Of a DNA stretch of 12,090 nt, positions 1-4,912 are shown one piece after another. The notes below the pieces were generated by a model. The model had not been told where the DNA came from. It worked only from the letters and a program-made list of their open reading frames with translations, and did no database searches. Origin of the DNA: Candidatus Omnitrophota bacterium (GTDB lineage: Bacteria; Omnitrophota; Gorgyraeia; Tantalellales; Tantalellaceae). The DNA lies in NCBI GenBank assembly GCA_030617085.1, contig JAUWWB010000013.1, positions 1 to 12,090 on the forward strand, in the 5' to 3' direction. Position numbers and translations under genes: made by a program. How positions within the stretch are numbered: the first letter of the stretch is position 1; each line of letters begins with the position of its first letter.

Positions 1-963
1 GTCAACCAGGACAGGTTCGTGCGGGAGGAGGTCGATATCATCGTGGCCACCGTCGCTTTCGGCATGGGAATCGACCGCTCAAACATCCGTTTTGTCATCC
101 ACGCGGCAATGCCGAAAAGCATAGAGCACTACCAGCAGGAAACGGGCCGCGCCGGCCGCGACGGGCTGCCTTCGTCGTGCTACATGTTTTACGGGGGACA
201 GGACTACCGCACCTGGGAATACTTCCTCGCGGAGTCGCCAAACCGGGATGTCATGGCGAAGAAGCTAGGCGCCATGTACGATTTCTGCGCCCGGCCCTGG
301 TGCAGGCACAGGGTCCTTGTGGACTATTTCGGACAGGGCTATGACGACCCAACCTGCGATGCGTGCGACTACTGCCTGAACGAACTCGACATGGTGGACG
401 ATGCGCTTATCATCGGCCAGAAGGTCCTCTCCTGTGTGGTCAAGGTAAGGCAGGGGCGGAGATACGGCTTCGGGGCGGCATATGTCAGCGACGTGTTAAG
501 AGGGAAGACAACGGACAAGGTCGCCAACATGGGCCACCAGGACCTGTCGACGTTCGGGATCATGGCCGATGAGCCGGTTTCATTCATCCGCCACATGATC
601 GAACAGCTGGTGGGACAGGGTTTTTTGAAAAGGGAGGGAGAGTTCTCGACCCTCGGGGTAACCGATTCCGGAAAACAATTGCTCATGGGCGAGGTCACTC
701 CCACCCTGGCCAAACCATTGGTGGCGAAAAAGAAAAAAGAGATCGCCATGCAGCGCAGGGAGAAAAAAGAGCGGGAATGGGCCGGTATAGACCAGGACCT
801 TTTCGGGCGCCTCCGCGAAAAAAGAGCGGAGCTCGCCCGCGGCCAGGGCGTCCCAGCCTACATCATCTTCGGCGACAAATCCCTAAAAGACATGGCCGCC
901 GTCAAACCCGTAACGAAAGATGATTTCGCCACCATCTTCGGCGTAGGCGAAAGAAAACTCTAA
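1..963 (+). CDS. recQ: ATP-dependent DNA helicase RecQ, 3' part, ending early inside HRDC
   Basis: RecQ is a 3'-5' superfamily 2 DNA helicase used in recombination and repair. The reading frame is open from base 1, so the start and the ATP-binding half lie outside the window. Seen in order: helicase motif V (VATVAFGMGID, about 40-75), motif VI (QETGRAGRDG, about 133-165), the RecQ zinc-binding region with four cysteines (CARPWC...CDACDYC, about 283-380), a winged-helix RQC domain (about 400-690), a lysine-rich linker, and an HRDC domain from about 790. The frame stops at TAA 961-963, right after the HRDC motif GVGERKL; the rest of HRDC continues in the same frame after the stop (see 961-1029). 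Helicase, zinc and RQC parts look intact, so the protein may still work with a clipped HRDC domain. smpB follows on the same strand but has its own promoter. Identity is secure. Confidence 0.95.
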   Translation, partial: VNQDRFVREEVDIIVATVAFGMGIDRSNIRFVIHAAMPKSIEHYQQETGRAGRDGLPSSCYMFYGGQDYRTWEYFLAESPNRDVMAKKLGAMYDFCARPWCRHRVLVDYFGQGYDDPTCDACDYCLNELDMVDDALIIGQKVLSCVVKVRQGRRYGFGAAYVSDVLRGKTTDKVANMGHQDLSTFGIMADEPVSFIRHMIEQLVGQGFLKREGEFSTLGVTDSGKQLLMGEVTPTLAKPLVAKKKKEIAMQRREKKEREWAGIDQDLFGRLREKRAELARGQGVPAYIIFGDKSLKDMAAVKPVTKDDFATIFGVGERKL

Positions 964-1029
964 GCCTACGCCGACACCTTCATAGAGGTGATCAAAAAAT
1001 ACCTGGAAGAAAGCGGAAATCCAGTATGA
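961..1029 (+). pseudogene. Severed C-terminal tail of the RecQ HRDC domain
   Basis: Reading straight through the TAA at 961-963 in the recQ frame gives 21 further residues (AYADTFIEVIKKYLEESGNP plus V), then TGA at 1027-1029. This is what a RecQ HRDC domain should carry after GVGxxKL: a final amphipathic helix beginning near a Tyr. Family members usually have Glu, Lys or a similar residue at the stop position, so one GAA-to-TAA change would explain it. No start codon or ribosome-binding site precedes the tail. A real nonsense mutation, a base error, or read-through are all possible; the first two are more likely. Confidence 0.7.
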
Positions 1030-1072
1030 CAGCGCCTATATTTCTTAAAAACACACAATAGCCACAACACTC

Positions 1073-1101
1073 TTGAAACCCGCAAGTTATTGTTATATAA
1101 T
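1073..1101 (+). promoter_or_regulatory. Sigma70-type promoter of smpB, giving a near-leaderless mRNA
   Basis: The -35 box TTGAAA (1073-1078) and the -10 box TATAAT (1096-1101) are separated by 17 bases. The predicted transcription start, 6-8 bases after the -10 box, falls on or next to the ATG at 1107, so the mRNA would have essentially no 5' leader. Confidence 0.75.
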
Positions 1102-1106
1102 AAGAT

Positions 1107-1568
1107 ATGGGGATGGGAAAGGACAATACGGTTATCACTAACCGCCAGGCTTTAAGGGATTACTACATTGAGAAGGCCTATGAAGCCGGCATCGAGCTTC
1201 GGGGGAACGAGGTCAAGTCCCTGCGTAACGGGAAGGCCAACCTGAAGGGGAGTTTTGCCAGGATAGACGGCGGCGAGCTGTTCATATTCGGGATGCACAT
1301 AAGTCCTTACGAGTATTCCCACGAGGAATACGATCCCACCAGGCGCAGGAAGCTGCTGTTGCACAAAAGGGAGCTGGAACAACTTGAGACGAAGTCACAG
1401 CAAAAAGGGTATACGATCGTTCCGCTGAAGGTATATTTCAAGCGCGGCCTGGCAAAAGTGGAAATAGCCCTCGGCCGCGGAAAAAAGTTCTATGACAAGC
1501 GCAGGGTTCTGAAAGAGAAGCAGGCGAAGCGAGAGATCGAGCGGGCGATGCGGCATAGGGGGAAATAG
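1107..1568 (+). CDS. smpB: SsrA-binding protein SmpB
   Basis: SmpB binds the tRNA-like part of tmRNA and carries it into the A site of stalled ribosomes for trans-translation. The 153 residues match the usual length (about 150-160). Visible family features: an N-terminal NRQALRDYYIEKAYEAGIEL segment, EVKSLRNGKANLKGSFARI in the beta-barrel core, the HISPYEYSHEEYDPTRRRKLLLHK region, GYTIVPLKVYFKRGLAKVEIAL, and a basic C-terminal tail ending AMRHRGK that enters the decoding site. ssrA lies 97 bases downstream on the same strand, so the partners are neighbours. The first ATG (1107) sits just after the -10 box; a second in-frame ATG at 1113 is the alternative start. Neither has a Shine-Dalgarno sequence at a proper distance. 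Product certain; start slightly uncertain. Confidence 0.97.
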   Translation: MGMGKDNTVITNRQALRDYYIEKAYEAGIELRGNEVKSLRNGKANLKGSFARIDGGELFIFGMHISPYEYSHEEYDPTRRRKLLLHKRELEQLETKSQQKGYTIVPLKVYFKRGLAKVEIALGRGKKFYDKRRVLKEKQAKREIERAMRHRGK

Positions 1569-1585
1569 GGTTCTTTGACATTAGG

Positions 1586-1639
1586 CGAAAATCGAGAATC
1601 GAAAATCGACCGCAATCGAAATATTATTTTCGATTGCTC
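1586..1639 (-). repeat. Family A palindromic heptad-repeat element, copy 1 (inverted)
   Basis: Read on the minus strand this begins GAGCAATCGAAAAT and ends with GCGGTCGATTTTCGATT plus further ATCGA units, the same layout as copies 2 and 3. It contains a 10-bp perfect stem, GCAATCGAAA (1612-1621) with TTTCGATTGC (1628-1637), around a 6-base loop. It fills most of the smpB-ssrA gap and is oriented opposite to the copy after ssrA. It could serve as the 3' hairpin of the smpB mRNA; there is no clear U-run. Confidence 0.7.
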
Positions 1640-1640
1640 T

Positions 1641-1665
1641 AAAAATTTTGTTTTGCAAAATTTTT
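1641..1665 (+). repeat. AT-rich perfect inverted repeat abutting the ssrA 5' end
   Basis: AAAAATTTTG (1641-1650) and CAAAATTTTT (1656-1665) are exact reverse complements around the loop TTTTG. The right arm ends at the base before the mature tmRNA 5' G (1666). It could be a 5'-leader hairpin positioning RNase P, or a binding site over the ssrA promoter. I see no convincing -10 box here. A weak candidate promoter (TCGAAA 1599-1604, 17 bases, TATTAT 1622-1627) would make a leader that includes this hairpin. Confidence 0.5.
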
Positions 1666-1756
1666 GGGGGTGACAGGTCTCGACATGGTCTCGTGGTCTG
1701 GGAGCAGCATGCAGAGGGTTCAGGTGGCCTCTATAAAAACCTGAAAAACAATAAAC

Positions 1757-1867
1757 GCAAACTACGATCCAGTAGCCGAAGCCGAGAGCATCCTGGCTTT
1801 GGACGCGTTAAATGTTCCCACAATGATGGGGACTGGTTCATTAGTTGGTGCCTTGGGATACTAATAG
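1757..1867 (+). other. tmRNA tag-peptide reading frame (35 codons, two stops)
   Basis: From the resume codon GCA the tag starts ANYDPVAEAESI and ends SLVGALGY, then TAA TAG. The AN- start and tandem stops are typical of ssrA tags. The length and the -ALGY end are not: most tags end in ALAA or a close variant. No shorter frame fits: +1 has no stop before 1873, and +2 hits TAG after six codons but would need a non-standard resume point. A one-base insertion error remains possible. Confidence 0.65.
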
Positions 1868-2030
1868 AACCCTAATCATGCAAGGACTCTTGAGGTGATA
1901 TCTCCTGGCCTCAAGCAGTACAAGGAGGATGCTCCCGGGAGCAGTCCCGTTTACCGGACTTCCCGGGAAAAGATCAAAGGTGGACTAAGCATGTAGATAC
2001 TCTCCGTTCAGGGGTCGTGGACCCGGGTTC

Positions 2031-2050
2031 GAATCCCGGCACCTCCACCA
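2031..2050 (+). repeat. Putative attachment-site repeat, left copy (3' end of ssrA)
   Basis: The 20 bases from GAATCCCGG in the T-arm to the CCA end of ssrA recur exactly at 4652-4671. Upstream the sequences differ (GGGTTC here, TCTCAAAG there). A breakpoint in the T-loop of a tRNA-like gene is the usual mark of a tyrosine-recombinase attachment site, and ssrA is a frequent target. Confidence 0.7.
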
Positions 2051-2093
2051 GTTCAATAAAAAAACCCGCCATTGGCGGGTTTTTTTATTGAAC
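2051..2093 (+). terminator. Bidirectional terminator after ssrA (perfect 43-base palindrome)
   Basis: Two exactly complementary 21-base arms around a single T: GTTCAAT, seven A, CCCGCCA, then the mirror TGGCGGG, seven T, ATTGAAC. The GC stem (ACCCGCCA/TGGCGGGT) with T-runs on both strands makes an intrinsic terminator in either direction. It starts at the base after the ssrA CCA. A second version lies at 4672-4712. Confidence 0.9.
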
Positions 2094-2094
2094 A

Positions 2095-2164
2095 GAGCAA
2101 TCGAGAATCGAGAATCGAAAATAGAAGAAAATAGAATTGAGATTGCGGTCGATTTTCGATTTTC
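2095..2164 (+). repeat. Family A palindromic heptad-repeat element, copy 2
   Basis: Starts GAGCAATCGAGAATCGAGAA, passes through AATAGAA units, and ends with GCGGTCGATTTTCGATTTTC. The two sides are built from ATCGAAA-like heptads in opposite orientation, so it is an imperfect palindrome. It directly follows the ssrA terminator and sits inside the duplicated block shared with 4714-4785. Confidence 0.7.
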
Positions 2165-2223
2165 AAAAAACGTTCTACCCTGCGTCTACCATCATGGCAG
2201 AGCACCAAAAAATCACACCCCCC

Positions 2224-2252
2224 TTTACCATCCTCCCCCCATAAGATATAAT
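2224..2252 (+). promoter_or_regulatory. Promoter of the nitroreductase gene, again near-leaderless
   Basis: TTTACC (2224-2229) and TATAAT (2247-2252) are 17 bases apart. The predicted transcription start coincides with the ATG at 2259, the same arrangement as at smpB. Confidence 0.65.
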
Positions 2253-2258
2253 ACCGCC

Positions 2259-2762
2259 ATGAAAACAATAACAGACACCATTAAAGAAAGACGCTCCGTT
2301 AGAAAATACACCACCGAAATGCCCGGTGACGATCTCATCGAGAGCGTGCTGGACGCCGGCAGGTGGGCGCCTTCGGGGCTTAATAATCAGCCCTGGAAGT
2401 TTTTGGTGGTGAAGGACCCGGAGCGCAAGTCGGCCCTTGCGGGGCTTACGAAATACGCCCGGGTTATCGACAGCGCGCCGGTGGCGGTATGCGTGTTCCT
2501 TGATCAGGACGTTTCCTACAACCGCGAAAAGGATATCATGGCCGTGGGGGCGTGCGTGCAGAACATGCTGCTTGCCGCCTATTCCCTGGGGCTCGGGACC
2601 TGCTGGCTCGGGGAGATACTGAACAAAAAGGACGAAGTCGCGTCTTACCTGAAAGTTCCTTCCGATTGTGAGCTCATGGCCGTAATAACACTCGGGTATC
2701 CCGCGGGAGAGCCGGAAAAAGGAAGCCGCAGGTCACTCGATAGCTTTCTGGTTAGGTTTTAG
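2259..2762 (+). CDS. Nitroreductase-family FMN oxidoreductase
   Basis: Members of this family use FMN and NAD(P)H to reduce nitroaromatics, quinones or flavins; the substrate here cannot be read from sequence. The 167-residue protein has the N-terminal ERRSVRKY segment (FMN phosphate contact), the APSGLNNQPWKF block, the GACVQNMLLAAYSLGLGTCWLG helix region, and the TLGYPAGEP segment near the C-terminus. The length fits the small nitroreductase subgroup. I place the start at ATG 2259, just after a -10 box; an upstream in-frame extension would run through the ssrA terminator and is rejected. No Shine-Dalgarno is present, consistent with a leaderless mRNA. The last four codons and the TAG stop (LVRF, stop 2760-2762) lie inside a family B repeat, so the natural C-terminus may have been replaced. 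Base composition resembles the housekeeping genes, unlike the Fic gene downstream. Confidence 0.9.
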   Translation: MKTITDTIKERRSVRKYTTEMPGDDLIESVLDAGRWAPSGLNNQPWKFLVVKDPERKSALAGLTKYARVIDSAPVAVCVFLDQDVSYNREKDIMAVGACVQNMLLAAYSLGLGTCWLGEILNKKDEVASYLKVPSDCELMAVITLGYPAGEPEKGSRRSLDSFLVRF

Positions 2763-2869
2763 GTTCTAGGTTTTAGGTGTTAGGTTCTTAGGGCACACCA
2801 AAAAGGGCGTATGTGTAAACCACATACGTCCTTTAAAACCTAAAACCTATAACCTATAACCTAAAACCT
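2752..2869 (+). repeat. Family B palindromic TTAGGTT heptad element, copy 1
   Basis: Left arm: TTAGGTT/TTAGGTG-type heptads. Centre: hairpin AAAGGGCGTATGTG (2802-2815), loop TAAAC, CACATACGTCCTTT (2821-2834), with one G-T pair. Right arm: AACCTAAAACCTATAACC-type repeats. The 42 bases at 2754-2795 are identical to 4804-4845. It overlaps the end of the nitroreductase gene and may act as its transcript-end hairpin. From 2870 to the Fic gene I see only AT-rich sequence with a lone TATAAT at 3003-3008 and no good -35 box. Confidence 0.8.
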
Positions 2870-3070
2870 GTGAAATTTTTGCACAGTGGGCTATACAAAC
2901 GGTACAAATACGCTCAAGAGCTTTAAAAGATCTATCCTCACCATGTAGAAACTATTAATCAGAATGTCCTTTTTTCCATTAGCTTTTCAAATAATTATAG
3001 CTTATAATATCTTACGAACCATTTTTGCGGTGCGTGGAAATTTTGGGAACGGTATATAAGGAAGGATGCA

Positions 3071-4180
3071 ATGGAGCCATATATCCCCCAGCAATTACCA
3101 ATATTAGATTTGAATTTTCATAGGCTCATTATGTTCGTTGGTGATGCTAACGCGGAGCTAGCTCGTTATGATGGTCTTTTGCAGGGGACTGTAAATCCAG
3201 GAGTATTATTGTCTCCGCTAACAACACAAGAAGCTGTGCTTTCATCAAAAATTGAAGGAACACAGGCAACGCTTGATGAGGTCCTTGAACATGAAGCGGG
3301 TCTTTTAGAAGCAAAAGACGAGGCAAAAGAAAATGATATTCAGGAGATTGTTAATTATCGCAAGGCTCTTATGCTGGCAAAAGATGTATTGAAAGAGCAG
3401 CCCATAACTCTTCATCTTATGCGGGAAATGCATAAAATTCTCTTGAATAGTGTGAGAGGCCATCGCAGATCACCTGGAAAGTTTCGAAAAGACCAGAATT
3501 GGATAGGTCCTGATGGATGCCCTATTGAACAGGCGACATTTATTCCTCCGTCTCCGTTGCAAATACTTGACCATTTAGAAAAATGGCAGGCGTATGTTAA
3601 CGGAGATGATATTGATGTGCTTATTCAACTTGCTGTTATTCATGCCCAATTTGAATTGATACATCCGTTTAAGGATGGTAATGGGCGAATAGGACGATTG
3701 CTTATCCCGCTAGTTTTATATCAAAAAGGAGTTTTGGCTTCGCCTATGTTTTATTTGAGCGCATATCTTGAGAAAAACAGAGCTGAATATTATGAGCGTC
3801 TTAAGGCGATATCGGCAACAAAAGACTGGGATGGATGGATAGAGTTTTTTCTGAAAGCGGTAAAGGTTCAAGCCAGAAGAAATTCTGAAAAAGTTAAGGA
3901 GATTATGAATTTGTATGAAAATATGAAAAATAGGATTGTTGATATTACACACTCACAATATTCAATACAAATACTGGATGCGTTGTTTGATAAACCAATT
4001 TTTCAAACAAGTGATTTTGTTCGCCGAACTAAGATTCCAAAACAAACAGCAATGCCACTGTTAAAACAAATTCGTGATGCTGGCTATTTGAAATCTTTAA
4101 GAGAGGCTAGTGGAAGGAGATCGGCAATTTTGATGTTTCCTGAATTATTGAACAGTGCAGAGGGAAAAAGAATTTTATAA
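3071..4180 (+). CDS. Fic-domain protein AMP-transferase, class II, with C-terminal winged helix
   Basis: Fic enzymes transfer AMP (sometimes other nucleotide parts) from NTPs to protein hydroxyls. This 369-residue protein has three parts. The N-terminal region (about 1-90) carries the inhibitory motif SSKIEG (S58, E62, G63), whose Glu blocks productive ATP binding: class II, autoinhibited. The Fic core carries HPFKDGNGR (H198 to R206) with the catalytic His and the phosphate-binding loop intact. The C-terminal part (about 285-369, ILDALFDKPIFQTSDFVRRT onward) looks like a winged helix. This architecture and length match the Shewanella oneidensis Fic (SoFic) type. ATG 3071 is preceded by AAGGAAGG (3058-3065). 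The gene is clearly AT-richer than its neighbours, with TTT/AAA/ATT-rich codons, and sits inside the ssrA-bounded element, suggesting horizontal gain. No separate antitoxin gene is next to it. Targets unknown. Confidence 0.93.
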   Translation: MEPYIPQQLPILDLNFHRLIMFVGDANAELARYDGLLQGTVNPGVLLSPLTTQEAVLSSKIEGTQATLDEVLEHEAGLLEAKDEAKENDIQEIVNYRKALMLAKDVLKEQPITLHLMREMHKILLNSVRGHRRSPGKFRKDQNWIGPDGCPIEQATFIPPSPLQILDHLEKWQAYVNGDDIDVLIQLAVIHAQFELIHPFKDGNGRIGRLLIPLVLYQKGVLASPMFYLSAYLEKNRAEYYERLKAISATKDWDGWIEFFLKAVKVQARRNSEKVKEIMNLYENMKNRIVDITHSQYSIQILDALFDKPIFQTSDFVRRTKIPKQTAMPLLKQIRDAGYLKSLREASGRRSAILMFPELLNSAEGKRIL

Positions 4181-4184
4181 GCAA

Positions 4185-4333
4185 TTGTGTCCGATGTAGT
4201 ATGCTCAAACAGGGTTATGTCCGACAATAAGACCAATATCGGACACAAATAACACACAATCAAGCACGCTTTTGTCCCAAAAAAGCTTCAATGTAGGACA
4301 CAAGTTAGTTTGTATCTGTTGTATGAGACACGA
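4185..4333 (+). repeat. Cluster of TTGTGTCCGA-type repeats in both orientations
   Basis: TTGTGTCCGA (4185-4194) is exactly mirrored by TCGGACACAA (4239-4248). Related copies are TTATGTCCGACA (4215-4226), TTGTCCCA (4272-4279), TAGGACACAA (4294-4303) and TGAGACACGA (4324-4333). Several short repeats of both orientations starting with TGT resemble transposase-binding sites at the end of a DDE transposon. No transposase gene is present. Confidence 0.5.
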
Positions 4334-4651
4334 ACTAAAATGGAGATAAGGGGAAAGCAATATTAATAGAGACAGGCCTCGAAATTAGAAATAACCCAAC
4401 TTTGATCATCGGAATTGTTGGATAAGCGAAGAACAGGTTAATTTTTTCTCATATAATACCCAGTTGCTAAGCTCATCCAATACGGGAGCCGGATAAGGCT
4501 TTTCCGTGCCCAAATGGTGCCCATCCAAGGTGAATATCTGTATAAAAGTTGTATAAAATTGTATAAAATATAGAAACCTTAAAACCTTGCCAATAAGGAG
4601 CTTATCTGCTAAAATGCCATAAATTAAGGAGTTAAGTGGATAGTCTCAAAG
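4334..4651. other. Non-coding AT-rich end of the accessory element, with phased repeats
   Basis: I recognise no gene here. Two GTGCCCA copies (4506-4512, 4517-4523) are 11 bases apart, and three GTATAAAA copies (4540, 4551, 4561) are 11 and 10 bases apart, so all lie on one DNA face. They are about 90-145 bases inside the right attachment-like repeat, where arm-type or bending-protein sites would be expected. On the minus strand a 40-codon frame (TTG 4528 to TGA 4406, DGHHLGTEKPYPAPVLDEL...) reads like protein but lacks a ribosome-binding site; it could be a decayed gene fragment. Confidence 0.35.
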
Positions 4652-4671
4652 GAATCCCGGCACCTCCACCA
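4652..4671 (+). repeat. Putative attachment-site repeat, right copy (detached ssrA 3' end)
   Basis: An exact repeat of the last 20 bases of ssrA, preceded by unrelated sequence and followed by a second version of the ssrA terminator and of family A. It cannot form a tmRNA. It is best read as the displaced original 3' end after insertion of an element whose own copy now completes ssrA. Confidence 0.7.
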
Positions 4672-4712
4672 GTTCAATAAAAAACCCGCCAATGGCGGGT
4701 TTTTTATTGAAC
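4672..4712 (+). terminator. Second copy of the ssrA terminator (perfect 41-base palindrome)
   Basis: Same sequence as 2051-2093 except that the A-run and T-run are both six instead of seven and the centre base is A instead of T. Both arms changed together, so pairing is perfect in each copy. It can stop transcription from either direction between the element and rpsT. Confidence 0.85.
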
Positions 4713-4713
4713 A

Positions 4714-4785
4714 GAGCAATCGAAAATCGAAAATAGAAAATAGAAGAAGGCATCGATTGCGGTCGATTTTCGATTATCGATTTTT
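4714..4785 (+). repeat. Family A palindromic heptad-repeat element, copy 3
   Basis: Starts GAGCAATCGAAAATCGAAAA, passes through AATAGAA units, and ends GCGGTCGATTTTCGATTATC followed by GATTTTT. It is part of the block shared with 2031-2164. Differences from copy 2 lie mainly in the number and exact bases of the heptads. Confidence 0.7.
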
Positions 4786-4803
4786 GGTAGCGCAATTGGG
4801 GTC

Positions 4804-4912
4804 AGGTTTTAGGTTCTAGGTTTTAGGTGTTAGGTTCTTAGGGCAACAAAAGAAAAGGGCGTATGTGTTCTACACATACGCCCTTTATAACCTAAAACCT
4901 AAAACCTAAACC
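4804..4912. repeat. Family B palindromic TTAGGTT heptad element, copy 2; carries the rpsT terminator
   Basis: Same structure as 2752-2869. Its central stem is perfect: AAAGGGCGTATGTG (4854-4867), loop TTCTA, CACATACGCCCTTT (4873-4886). On the minus strand the stem is followed by TCTTTTGTT, so it is a plausible intrinsic terminator for rpsT, whose TAG stop (4913-4915) directly abuts the element. Confidence 0.8.

Larger units (their letters stand above)
1666..2050 (+). ncRNA. ssrA: Transfer-messenger RNA (tmRNA, SsrA)
   Basis: tmRNA rescues stalled ribosomes, acting first as alanyl-tRNA and then as a short mRNA encoding a degradation tag. The 5' GGGGGTG pairs with CACCTCC before the encoded ACCA, giving a 7-bp acceptor stem with one G-T pair. 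The 5' GACAGGTCTCGAC block and the 3' T-arm GGGTTCGAATCCC are conserved. Pseudoknot PK1 is visible: AGAGG (1713-1717) with CCTCT (1728-1732), and TTCAGGT (1719-1725) with ACCTGAA (1739-1745). The resume codon GCA (1757-1759) follows TAAAC, preserving the usual TA. From there the frame runs 35 codons to TAA TAG (1862-1867), far longer than the common 8-15. The stops lie in a hairpin loop (CCTTG 1851-1855 with CAAGG 1881-1885), as expected for helix H5. Two more pseudoknot-like pairings follow (TTGAGG/CCTCAA; CCGGGA/TCCCGG with AGTCC/GGACT). Length 385, normal. Confidence 0.95.

Noticed and set aside
1648..1875. A 75-codon plus-strand open frame
   Set aside because: It lies in ssrA, in a frame different from the tag frame; the RNA structure explains the sequence.
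2088..2258. Extended N-terminus for the nitroreductase
   Set aside because: It would begin inside the ssrA terminator and translate the family A repeat; the family homology starts at 2259 beside a promoter.
2752..2869. TTAGGTT arrays as a CRISPR array or telomere
   Set aside because: The units are 7 bases with no spacers, in opposite orientation around a hairpin, and inside a chromosome region; no cas genes are present.
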